64,000 bases of DNA from Microvirga brassicacearum. Lineage in GTDB: Bacteria; Pseudomonadota; Alphaproteobacteria; Rhizobiales; Beijerinckiaceae. The stretch spans positions 1 to 64,000 of the forward strand of contig NZ_VCMV01000071.1 in assembly GCF_008757455.1 (NCBI RefSeq), in the 5' to 3' direction. Of this stretch, positions 1-7,316 are shown piece by piece. The notes beneath the pieces are model-generated. The model saw nothing but the letters and a program-made list of their open reading frames with translations, was not told the DNA's origin and made no database searches. The position numbers and the translations under genes were made by a program. Position 1 is the first letter of the stretch. Every line of letters starts with the position of its first letter.

Positions 1-573
1 ATGAAGGAACAGCGTCATGACCGGCATGACGATGTAGAGCAGCGCCGCCCATGGATCGTCCGAGAAGGAGACGTAGCCGACGACGGGAAGCCACTCGAGC
101 TTCAGGCCGAAGAACAGCAGCAGCAGAAGTCCGAGCCAGAATGTCGGGATCGACAACAGGACGGTGGCGGTTCCGACGAGCACGAGATCGAGAGGGCTGT
201 TTTGCCGCCATGCCGCGATGACACCGGCCGGAACCGCAATCACGCTCGCAATCACCACGGCGATAAAGACGATCTTCGCGCTGATCCAGAAGCGGTCGAG
301 GACGAGCGGGAAGACCGGCTGCGACGAGGTGATCGAGTTCCCGAGATCGCCCTGCAGCACGTTGCCGAACCAGATCGCGAACTGCACCGGCAGGCTCTTG
401 TCGAGGCCGAGCCGCTGCTGCAGGTCGGCGAGGCTTGCCGGGTCGGCCAGATCCCCCAGCATCAGCGACGCGGGATCGCCCGGAATGAGGCGGATCAGCA
501 CGAACACCGACACCGCCATGATCAACAGAGTCGGTACGGCCATGAGGATCCGTCGGATGGCGAAGCGCAGCAT
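1..573 (-). CDS. DppB/GsiC-type peptide ABC transporter permease (partial)
   Basis: The reverse strand reads open from an ATG at 573 to the left edge, giving 191 residues. The N-terminus begins MLRFAIRRILMAVPTLLI, the usual first membrane helix of DppB-type inner-membrane permeases. It is followed by IPGDPA and a LQQRLGLDKSLPVQ stretch, both typical of this family, and then by several hydrophobic segments. Full members are about 310-340 residues, so the C-terminal third, with the EAA loop, lies outside the window. A strong purine-rich ribosome site (gggggagg) sits just before the ATG. The gene lies 27 bases downstream of the binding-protein gene and is the last visible member of that operon; the DppC and ATPase genes would be expected beyond the edge. 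The family is clear, the substrate is not. Confidence 0.9.
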   Translation of the reverse strand, partial: MLRFAIRRILMAVPTLLIMAVSVFVLIRLIPGDPASLMLGDLADPASLADLQQRLGLDKSLPVQFAIWFGNVLQGDLGNSITSSQPVFPLVLDRFWISAKIVFIAVVIASVIAVPAGVIAAWRQNSPLDLVLVGTATVLLSIPTFWLGLLLLLFFGLKLEWLPVVGYVSFSDDPWAALLYIVMPVMTLFLH

Positions 574-600
574 GGTCGTACCTCCCCCGTTACCAGCCGA

Positions 601-2160
601 TCAGTTCGTCAAGCGAACTTCCCAGACCCGTGAAAGTGAACCGGACCAAGACTCGAATCCTTCAGCGCGCTTTGCGGAGGCGGAAGTCTTAAGGCCGTTG
701 TAGAGCATGATCATCGGTACATCGTCGATGAACATCTCGTGCAACCGGTCGAACAGCTTCTGACGCTCACCTTCATCCGCCACAACCATAGCGCGCTCTA
801 AAAGCTTCTGCGCCTCCGGGTTATCCCACACCTTGCGTGGCTGCTTGTCCTTCGCACCCATGATCGCCTCGAAGCTCTGGGCCGGGTCTAGGCGCGCCGA
901 GTACGTGAAGGACATCATTTGATAGTTGCCCTTGTTGTAGCGATCGAGCTGGGTCGCCCATTCCAAAACTTCCAGCGACACGTTGAACCCAGCCGCCTTC
1001 AGCATCGCCTGCGTGATGATGGCGGTATCGTACATCGCGGAGAAGCGCTTGTTGGTGAGCATGACGATCGGCTCTCCCTTGTAGCCGGCTTCCGTCAGCA
1101 ACCGCTTCGCCTTGGCCGGATCGTAAGACCAACCCTTGGTTTCCGGTGATTTATAGTAGCTCGATAACGTAGGAACGATAGAGTTGTTGCGCTTACCTAA
1201 CCCTTCCGTCACCGCTGCCACCACCTGATCACCATTGATGGCCGCGGCGACGGCCTGACGTATCTTGGCGTTCGCGAATATCGGATCGCGCGTCTGGATC
1301 AACAATCCCGCAAGGCCCATATGAGGGGATACCGACAGTTTGATCGCGGGGTTGCTCTTCAACTCCTGTGCGTCGGCGTTGGTTACGTCAGGAATGATAT
1401 CGATATCACCGCGCAGAAGCGCCGCTTTGGCAGTGGAGGAGTCAGGAACCACCATAAAACGCACGTGATCCACAAGAGGACGTTTGCCCCCCGTGTAACC
1501 ATCCCGTTTACCGCCGCGATTGGCGTAATCCGAGAAGCGTGCGAGCTGGATGTATTCACCGCGCTTCCACTCATCGAGTTGGAACGGCCCGGTTCCAACC
1601 GGCTTATCCCACGAACCATCCGCCTTCACGGAGTCTTTGTGAAGAATTGCCGTCATCCCGCAATCGGTGCGTGCCAATGCGTTGAGAAATAGCGCGTTCG
1701 GTTTGTCGATTCTGAAGAGGACCGTCATTGGGTCCGGCGCTTCGATTGCGGTGACTTTCAGTCCGTTCCGTCCATCGAATTCGGGGAAGCAGCGCCATTC
1801 CGTTTTGGGATCCATGTAGCGATTCCAGCTCCAAACGACATCCGCCGAGGTCATGCCGGCACCGTTATGGAACTTCACGCCCTTGCGTAGTTTGAAGGTG
1901 TAAGTCAGCCCATCCTCGGACATCGCGACGGATTCCGCCAGGAGCGGCTTGACGCGGGCGTCCTCGCCATAAGCAACGAGTCCTTCCACCATGTGCAGCA
2001 CGACCGCGTCAGTATCGCTGTCCCGGTTGACGCCTGGGTTTGTCGATCGGACATCCGTACTCAATTGCACGCGCAGGGGCGTCGCAGCAGATCCCGGAGT
2101 GCTTCCGGCAAAAGCGAACCCCACTGCTAGCACAACCGCAATCGTTCCTTGGCGCATCAT
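601..2160 (-). CDS. Peptide/nickel-type ABC transporter substrate-binding protein (SBP_bac_5)
   Basis: A 519-residue periplasmic binding protein of the DppA/OppA type. Residues 1-26 form a signal peptide ending in GSAA. The body carries family landmarks: the early VHMVEGLV-like segment, YTFKLRKGVKFHNG, a D(V/P)VWSWNRY segment, GTGPFQ and RLLTEAGY. Length matches the usual 500-550. It should deliver a peptide or peptide-like solute to the permease encoded directly downstream. The upstream gene in the operon encodes a C45-type amide hydrolase/acyltransferase, so an acylated amino acid or peptide is a reasonable guess for the ligand. The start is an ATG at 2160 preceded by gggagg. A second ATG lies one codon downstream, so the exact start is uncertain by one residue. 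Confidence 0.93.
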   Translation of the reverse strand: MMRQGTIAVVLAVGFAFAGSTPGSAATPLRVQLSTDVRSTNPGVNRDSDTDAVVLHMVEGLVAYGEDARVKPLLAESVAMSEDGLTYTFKLRKGVKFHNGAGMTSADVVWSWNRYMDPKTEWRCFPEFDGRNGLKVTAIEAPDPMTVLFRIDKPNALFLNALARTDCGMTAILHKDSVKADGSWDKPVGTGPFQLDEWKRGEYIQLARFSDYANRGGKRDGYTGGKRPLVDHVRFMVVPDSSTAKAALLRGDIDIIPDVTNADAQELKSNPAIKLSVSPHMGLAGLLIQTRDPIFANAKIRQAVAAAINGDQVVAAVTEGLGKRNNSIVPTLSSYYKSPETKGWSYDPAKAKRLLTEAGYKGEPIVMLTNKRFSAMYDTAIITQAMLKAAGFNVSLEVLEWATQLDRYNKGNYQMMSFTYSARLDPAQSFEAIMGAKDKQPRKVWDNPEAQKLLERAMVVADEGERQKLFDRLHEMFIDDVPMIMLYNGLKTSASAKRAEGFESWSGSLSRVWEVRLTN

Positions 2161-2221
2161 GATTTCCTCCCGTTCTGGTTCTTGAATGAGTCTTCCGACG
2201 TCTTGCTTTGCGTGAAAGCAA

Positions 2222-3367
2222 CTACTCCGCCGCCACCGCGACGTTCACCGGTTCTTGCGTGAAGCTGTATCGGGTAAATTGCCGGTTCAGTGCCGGCAGA
2301 GGCGCTACTTCCATCATACCCCGAGCGGGCTCCATGATGACCATCGCGACCGTCGCTGAGAGGTTGCCGCTCATAGCAGGGCGAGGCGGGCGACAAACGG
2401 CGTGAGGCGAAAGAAAATTGTCGAAGAAGGCATGCTTCAAATCATTCGTCGTCAATTTTGCGCCAGCTTCGTCGAGTAGTTTGCGCACACGCCAGTCGCG
2501 ATAGACGCTCTCTGGAACACTCACCAGACCGGTATCTTTCAACTTGGCGAGTGCAATTGGACTGATCCAGTGGTTGGCATGCACGATGAGTCCATCCGAT
2601 GGATAAATTTGAAAGGCCTCGTCCGGCGCGCATTCGAAGTCGATCGCGAAGCCTTCCACCGTCGAGAGCATCATATTGTTGGAGCAAGCCTTCGGTGTCG
2701 TCGCCACTGCTTTCACGGCGAAGGCGAAATGTTCCTGCTCGAGGACTTTGCGGCGAATGAGGGCGAGCGGCACACCGGCTTGGCGGAAGTCTCGCTCTGA
2801 TTCGAGATAGTTGGCGGTGATACACACGCCAGCCTCATTGAGGCCGCAGCGTGCAAGACCTCCAGCTTCGACGAAAGTCATGAAATCCGGGCCGTCGTCG
2901 CGGCGCACCCGTAAGACGACGGCCGTTTCCACACATTCGGCCTTCCAATCCCAATTCTGGCCGTGGATCACCGTTCCCGTCGCGCTGCGCTCGGGCATGA
3001 TCACGGCGCCGGTGCATCCATCGTCGAGTTCGCTCTCCTCCATCGACAGGGCGCCTCGCTCGAGTCGGGCCTTCGCGATGACCTCGGTGCGCGCATTGAT
3101 CATCACGATGTCTTCGAAGGCAACGCCAGCACCGTCCGCGATGCCCCGCATCTCCTCAATGTAATGCGGACCGAATGCCTCAATCTCCTTGGCGAATTCT
3201 TTGATAAGGCGTGATTTTTCCACGGCGCTGTAGCCGAATTTTGCAAGCTGTCTGCCATAAAGATCAATGCTCAGCTTCACCTGCTCCGGGACAGAGGAAC
3301 CGTATTGACGCCCTCGCTCATGAGGAGCGCCGGATACGGAAACAAAAGGAAACGGAGATACAACCAT
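2222..3367 (-). CDS. C45-family peptidase / acyl-CoA:6-aminopenicillanate acyltransferase-like hydrolase
   Basis: 381 residues, within the usual size of C45 (AAT) Ntn-hydrolases. The key family signature is visible as DDGCTG at residues 115-120; Cys118 would be the autocatalytic cleavage site and N-terminal nucleophile. A GQNWDW motif follows at 136-141, also typical. These enzymes cleave or transfer acyl groups on amide bonds; the fungal founder exchanges side chains on 6-aminopenicillanate, while most bacterial homologues have unknown substrates and are probably amidases. No signal peptide is visible, so a cytoplasmic protein is likely. It is first in an operon with a peptide-type importer, suggesting it trims an imported acylated compound. 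The ATG at 3367 has only a weak ribosome site. A GntR regulator is divergent. Confidence 0.85.
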   Translation of the reverse strand: MVVSPFPFVSVSGAPHERGRQYGSSVPEQVKLSIDLYGRQLAKFGYSAVEKSRLIKEFAKEIEAFGPHYIEEMRGIADGAGVAFEDIVMINARTEVIAKARLERGALSMEESELDDGCTGAVIMPERSATGTVIHGQNWDWKAECVETAVVLRVRRDDGPDFMTFVEAGGLARCGLNEAGVCITANYLESERDFRQAGVPLALIRRKVLEQEHFAFAVKAVATTPKACSNNMMLSTVEGFAIDFECAPDEAFQIYPSDGLIVHANHWISPIALAKLKDTGLVSVPESVYRDWRVRKLLDEAGAKLTTNDLKHAFFDNFLSPHAVCRPPRPAMSGNLSATVAMVIMEPARGMMEVAPLPALNRQFTRYSFTQEPVNVAVAAE

Positions 3368-3410
3368 CAGGAGAGCACCTTATCTACGTCGGCAAAAACT
3401 GTCTTTTAGA

Positions 3411-3468
3411 GTCGTAAAAGCCACTAACAACTCAAGATATTTGTTGTCAAGTGTCTTATGTGTTACGA
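3411..3468. promoter_or_regulatory. Divergent promoter/operator region with nested inverted repeats
   Basis: The 114-base gap between the C45 gene and the GntR gene holds TCGTAA at 3412-3417 matched by TTACGA at 3463-3468. Inside that lies an imperfect palindrome at 3428-3446 with outer arms CAAC and GTTG. GntR/FCD regulators commonly bind such short inverted repeats between themselves and a divergent target operon. Its use as the operator is inferred from position only. Confidence 0.4.
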
Positions 3469-3481
3469 GTGAACTGCAACA

Positions 3482-4387
3482 ATGGCGCATATCATGACCA
3501 ACCCGACTGTAAGCAATTTGCAAGCCGACCTTGCCCGGCAGATCGTGTCCCTCGCCGGAGAGAAGCAGTGGGCGGTCGGGCAGCGTGTGTCCGATTTCAC
3601 GCTTGCCAAACAACTTGGCGTATCGCGCTCACCGATCCGCGCTGCCCTTGTGCTCCTCGCTGAGCAAGGCTTGCTCGTTCACGTTCCCGGCAAAGGCTAT
3701 GAACTGGCTCGCGGGCAGACCGGTAGCGAAGAGATCGACAACGTGGCGCCCCCGTCGCAGGTAGAGACTCTGTATCGGAATCTCATGGCGGACCGGGCGT
3801 CCGGTGCCTTGGCGGACGAAGTCTCAGAAGCGGAACTCGCCGAGCGCTACGGCGCGACACGGGGCGCGCTCCGCAAGGTGCTGCTGCGCTTTGCGGCGGA
3901 CGGCCTTGCCCAACGGTCGCGAGGCCATGGCTGGGCCTTTACCGAAAGCCTCGTAACAGATGAGGTTGTTTCGGAGAGTTACCAATTCCGACTGGTGATC
4001 GAGTGCGGTGCGTTACGCCAACCTAACTTCAAGGTAGATCAGCAAGAGCTGGACAGTATTCGCGCGGCACAGAAGGCAACGTTGCAGTCGCCTGCCGGAA
4101 CGATCCGCCGCGACCAATGGTTCCGTATCAACGCGCAGTTCCACGAAACACTTGTCTCATGGTCTCACAACCGCTTTCTCGTCCAGTCCGTCCGTCAACA
4201 GAACAATCTCCGTCGCATGACGGAGTACGCCGACTTCGACAAGTTGAGTGGCTCACGCATTTACGACGCCTGTGCCGAACACATCGCGATTCTTGATGCC
4301 GTAAGAGATGGTGACATCGATTTCGCGGAAGCGTTGCTGCGGCGCCATATAGAGCGCGCAAGTCGTGATCTGACGGATGCGAGTTGA
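3482..4387 (+). CDS. GntR/FCD-family transcriptional regulator with two winged-helix domains
   Basis: 301 residues, longer than the usual 220-250 for GntR/FCD proteins. Residues 12-76 form a GntR-type winged helix (LAKQLGVSRSPIRAALVLL, then the wing VPGKGYEL). Residues 93-155 look like a second, diverged winged helix (ELAERYGATRGALRKVLLRF, then RGHGWAFT). Residues 160-297 are the alpha-helical FCD effector domain with likely metal-ligand histidines His221, His267 and His289. It is divergent from the C45/peptide-transport operon and is the likely local regulator of it, responding to a small carboxylated ligand (inference). ATGs at 3482 and 3494 are both possible; neither has a strong ribosome site. 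Confidence 0.88.
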   Translation: MAHIMTNPTVSNLQADLARQIVSLAGEKQWAVGQRVSDFTLAKQLGVSRSPIRAALVLLAEQGLLVHVPGKGYELARGQTGSEEIDNVAPPSQVETLYRNLMADRASGALADEVSEAELAERYGATRGALRKVLLRFAADGLAQRSRGHGWAFTESLVTDEVVSESYQFRLVIECGALRQPNFKVDQQELDSIRAAQKATLQSPAGTIRRDQWFRINAQFHETLVSWSHNRFLVQSVRQQNNLRRMTEYADFDKLSGSRIYDACAEHIAILDAVRDGDIDFAEALLRRHIERASRDLTDAS

Positions 4388-4691
4388 GGGTTTGACGGGC
4401 AGACTCGCGCACCGGTTGAACAGGATCGTGGCGATCGGGTGGATTACAACGGCTCGCGCCTGAGGCCGAGAAGCTGTCGCGCAAGTGAGAGCGCAGAGTG
4501 ATAAAGCGAGGCTGCAAAATCAGCCGCACCCCTTCGGGAATCGTCATGGCGCCGGCGGCTCCTGTGGCGGTCACTCAGGTAGCTGGGCGGCTGTAAACCC
4601 CTTCACGTTAGCGCGACAACGGAAAGCACGGGCTGGCACCGAGGCATGACGGCTCTATTTTCGGATCCGCTTAACTGCGCCCGGGATTCCA
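4388..4691. other. 304-base intergenic stretch, no gene seen
   Basis: No credible reading frame, tRNA or strong terminator. A short hairpin (GGCTG, six-base loop, CAGCC, near 4513-4528) lacks a following T run. It presumably holds the GntR gene's transcription end and the promoter of the dioxygenase gene. Confidence 0.5.
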
Positions 4692-5348
4692 ATGTCCTAC
4701 CATCCCTCCCTTCTCCTCGATCGACGTACTCTGTTGACGCAGGCTGCCCTCACGGTCGCCGCTGTGATGAGTCCACGGGAACTCGTCGCCGCCGAGCTTG
4801 CACCGACACCGGGGCAGACTGAGGGTCCCTTCTATCCCGTCGAGTTTCCGCCCGACATGGACAATGATTTGGTTCGGGTTACCGGTCAGGCTGCGAGGGC
4901 TGTCGGGCAGGTCATCCATATTTCGGGCCGCGTGATGGATACCCGCGGACAGCCGAAAACGGGCAGTATCGTCGAGATCTGGCAGTGCGACGCGAACGGC
5001 ATCTACCGCCACCCCCGTGCGGGGGACCAGGGCCGCATCGACCACGCTTTCCAAGGCTATGGCCGCACGCAAGTCAGCGAGCAAGGAGAGTATCGCTTTC
5101 GCACCATCCGGCCCGTGCCGTATCCGGGCCGTACACCCCACATCCATTTCGCCGTCCATGTGCCGGGGTACGGGCGCTTGGTGACCCAGATGTACATCGA
5201 GGGCGAACCATTGAATTCGCGCGACAGGCTCCTGAACAGCATCCGAGATGCCAAGGCCCGCCGCAGCGTGATCGTTCCCCTCGCGGCGCAGCAATCGCCG
5301 GAGCCAAGCGCTCTCCACGGGCAATTCGACATCGTCGTCGCGGCATAA
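4692..5348 (+). CDS. Exported intradiol ring-cleavage dioxygenase-like protein
   Basis: 218 residues. The non-haem Fe(III) ligands of the protocatechuate/catechol intradiol family can be assigned: Tyr105 (GIYRHP), Tyr144 (PVPYPGR), His150 and His152 (TPHIHF). These enzymes open catechol-type rings between the two hydroxyls. The N-terminus has an arginine pair followed by a hydrophobic stretch (DRRTLLTQ, then AALTVAAVM), which resembles a Tat signal, so export of a folded metalloprotein is likely. Family members of this stand-alone, exported type often have unknown substrates. No aromatic-catabolism genes surround it. The ATG at 4692 follows the gap at 4388-4691 and no strong ribosome site is obvious. 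Confidence 0.87.
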   Translation: MSYHPSLLLDRRTLLTQAALTVAAVMSPRELVAAELAPTPGQTEGPFYPVEFPPDMDNDLVRVTGQAARAVGQVIHISGRVMDTRGQPKTGSIVEIWQCDANGIYRHPRAGDQGRIDHAFQGYGRTQVSEQGEYRFRTIRPVPYPGRTPHIHFAVHVPGYGRLVTQMYIEGEPLNSRDRLLNSIRDAKARRSVIVPLAAQQSPEPSALHGQFDIVVAA

Positions 5349-5439
5349 CCTGATCATCGCCCGGAAAACGCGGCGTGTTTTCTCGGCAAACCAAGCAATG
5401 TCGCTCATCACCCGCGCCTCGTCGGCAGGCGACTTCGGT

Positions 5440-5464
5440 GGAACTCGCTGGTATCTGGCGGGTT
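5440..5464 (+). promoter_or_regulatory. Candidate EcfG-type (general stress sigma) promoter, GGAAC-N16-GGTT
   Basis: GGAAC at 5440-5444 and GGTT at 5461-5464 resemble the alphaproteobacterial general-stress consensus GGAAC-N16/17-CGTT, with one mismatch. It lies about 70 bases before the membrane-protein gene at 5535. Short motifs of this kind occur by chance. Confidence 0.3.
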
Positions 5465-5534
5465 TCCACGGTTTGCGAGAATAGCCCGATCCATCGCCGA
5501 TTTCGGGCGATTTCCTACTGGACAGAACAGCCGA

Positions 5535-6035
5535 ATGCTTCAGGTTCTCGAGGTTCTGACTGTTGTGCTGACCGCCGTGGCGATGACGTTCGCGCTGGCG
5601 CACGCTGCCGAACTGCCAGGAAAGATGCGGCTCAACAAAGAGACATACCTAGCAGTGCAGCCGATCTATTATCCAGGTTTCACGATCGGTGGGTTCTCGG
5701 AGCCGGCGAGTACCATTGCGGTCATCGTGCTCATGTTCTTCACACCTTTCGCAAGCGCCGCATTCTGGTGGATCGCCGCTGCCCTGATCTCGCTGCTCGT
5801 GATGCAGCTCGTCTATTGGACGACCACGCACCCGGTGAACAAGCTTTGGCTCAAGGACCAAAAGCTGAAAGGAGCCGGCGCCGGCTTTTTTTCGATTGGT
5901 CAAAACCAGCGGGACACCCGGGACCCTGAGGATTGGCAGGCGCTTCGTAACCGGTGGGAATATTCCCACGTGGTTCGCGCCGGCCTCGCTCTGCTCGGCC
6001 TGTGCCTCCTCGTGATCGGTGTTACGACGCGGTAA
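5535..6035 (+). CDS. DUF1772-like membrane protein
   Basis: 166 residues with an N-terminal helix (about 2-22), a central pair of helices (about 57-100) and a C-terminal helix (about 145-164). Conserved-looking features are AAELPGKMRL near the first helix, THPVNKLWL after the third, and DWQALRNRWEYSHVVR before the last. The last two resemble the N-P-N and RWE-x2-H-x2-R patterns of DUF1772 (anthrone-oxygenase-like) membrane proteins. Function is unknown. Near the middle of the gene, at 5873-5892, is a GC-rich palindrome followed by seven T, which looks like an intrinsic terminator inside the reading frame. The neighbours are other small membrane proteins. Confidence 0.72.
   Translation: MLQVLEVLTVVLTAVAMTFALAHAAELPGKMRLNKETYLAVQPIYYPGFTIGGFSEPASTIAVIVLMFFTPFASAAFWWIAAALISLLVMQLVYWTTTHPVNKLWLKDQKLKGAGAGFFSIGQNQRDTRDPEDWQALRNRWEYSHVVRAGLALLGLCLLVIGVTTR
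5873..5892 (+). terminator. Terminator-like hairpin plus T7 inside a coding region
   Basis: AGCCG-GCGC-CGGCT at 5873-5886 forms a five-pair GC-rich stem with a four-base loop, followed directly by seven T ending at 5892. This is the shape of a rho-independent terminator, but it lies in frame inside the DUF1772-like gene (encoding GAGAGFF). Whether it stops transcription is unknown. Confidence 0.4.
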
Positions 6036-6162
6036 CGAATGGACTCGGTGATCCCTCGACGGATCCGTGGCGCCGCTCGGACAGCGACCAATGACGCTTT
6101 CGTTCGGGCGCTTCGCTGAGGGCCGGCATTCGCACAGCGCAGTACCATTGGAGGAGAGCCGA

Positions 6163-6630
6163 ATGGAACAGCACCAGCGACATGTGATGAAAGGCAGCTA
6201 CAAGAGTTTGACGGTCGAATTGGCAGTCGACTTCGTCATCATGTACTTCGTCATGTACACGATGATCGCCACGCTCGATCACCTCTATCTCAACATCAAT
6301 AATGTTTACATGACGCTGATGATGGTGGCGCCGATGGCGCTCGTCATGCTTGTCTCGATGCTTTCCATGTTTCCGTCCCGCCGGCTCAACTGGATCATCG
6401 GCGTCGGCGCGGCAATCATCTTCGCCGCCAGCTTCGCCGCGATGCGTACGCAGGCGGCCGTGGGCGATAAGGCCTTCCTCCGATCGATGATCCCCCACCA
6501 TTCTGGCGCGATCCTGATGTGCGAGAAGGCGTCGATCACCGACCCGGAGATCGTCGCCCTATGCGGCCAGATCATCCCGGCGCAGAAGGACGAGATCGCC
6601 CGGATGCAGGAAATCCTCAAGCGGTATTGA
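6163..6630 (+). CDS. DUF305-family membrane-anchored protein
   Basis: 155 residues from the ATG at 6163, chosen because GGAGGAGA lies just upstream; the frame is open further up but without a ribosome site. Three hydrophobic segments (about 20-42, 47-63 and 73-90) come first. Next is a short DUF305-type tail with FLRSMIPHHSGAILMCEKA, then LCGQIIPAQKDEIARMQEIL. The paired histidines and methionines of this region bind copper or support heavy-metal tolerance in studied relatives, and the extra Cys in MCEKA and LCGQII fits metal binding. The topology puts the HH region outside the membrane core. A role in copper or envelope stress is inferred from the family. Confidence 0.8.
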   Translation: MEQHQRHVMKGSYKSLTVELAVDFVIMYFVMYTMIATLDHLYLNINNVYMTLMMVAPMALVMLVSMLSMFPSRRLNWIIGVGAAIIFAASFAAMRTQAAVGDKAFLRSMIPHHSGAILMCEKASITDPEIVALCGQIIPAQKDEIARMQEILKRY

Positions 6631-6696
6631 CCTCTCGACGGGAAGCGGGCTGGGCGGGACGGCACACCCGCGCCGACCGTCCGTTCAGGCGCCGCC

Positions 6697-6722
6697 GGAA
6701 CCGGAAAGCTCATGGGGAAGTT
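6697..6722 (+). promoter_or_regulatory. Candidate EcfG-type promoter, GGAAC-N17-AGTT
   Basis: GGAAC at 6697-6701 and AGTT at 6719-6722, about 30 bases before the DUF2231 gene start. Spacing is right for a general-stress promoter, but the -10 element keeps only the TT. Weak by itself. Confidence 0.25.
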
Positions 6723-6754
6723 GTCTTACGCGCGGCGCAGTGCACGAGGCTCCC

Positions 6755-7213
6755 ATGTCCACTCCCAATCCCCGCACGACGGCGCAGATTGCCGGACACC
6801 CAATCCACCCGATGCTGATCCCATTCCCGATCGCTTTCCTGGTCGCAACCTTTGTCTGTGACCTGGTTTTCTGGCGCACGGGCAACAGCGCCTGGAGCAC
6901 GGCGTCGCTCTATCTTTTGGGCGCCGCGCTGGTCATGGCGGCGTTGGCCGCCCTCGCCGGGCTTACCGATTTCTTGGGCGATGCGAGGATCAGGGACTTG
7001 TCTGCCGGGTGGCATCACATGATCGGCAACGTGATCGTGGTTCTTCTGTCCCTATGGAATTGGTATCGTCGCTATGAGGCCGGCGATGCCGCTGTACTAC
7101 CGACGGGTCTGCTCATCTCGTTCCTCGTCGTTCTCATCCTGGTCTATACCGGCTGGCGCGGCTGGGAGATGGTCTATCGCCATCGGGTGGCGGTGGCCGA
7201 CGAGGCAGCCTGA
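6755..7213 (+). CDS. DUF2231-family membrane protein
   Basis: 152 residues from the ATG at 6755; a GTG five codons earlier is also in frame, but the ATG has cgagg at a suitable distance. The N-terminal GHPIHPMLIPFPI is the DUF2231 hallmark. Four membrane helices follow (roughly 22-42, 49-70, 90-105 and 120-137), with the usual WHHMIGN segment between the second and third. The conserved histidines suggest haem or metal binding, but no function is established. It sits with other small membrane proteins and a possible stress-type promoter. Confidence 0.88.
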   Translation: MSTPNPRTTAQIAGHPIHPMLIPFPIAFLVATFVCDLVFWRTGNSAWSTASLYLLGAALVMAALAALAGLTDFLGDARIRDLSAGWHHMIGNVIVVLLSLWNWYRRYEAGDAAVLPTGLLISFLVVLILVYTGWRGWEMVYRHRVAVADEAA

Positions 7214-7316
7214 TCGCGCCGTCGGCGTGGTCCAGAGTGTTCTTCGCGTCAGCGACGCCGGCGCCCGACAACGCGTACTGTGGTCATGACCCGGGCGGTC
7301 AGCATGCGAGGCGGCC

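Noticed and set aside
1-633. 210-codon plus-strand frame at the left edge
   Set aside because: Opposite strand encodes a DppB-type permease with membrane helices; the plus product is charged and repeat-like, a shadow.
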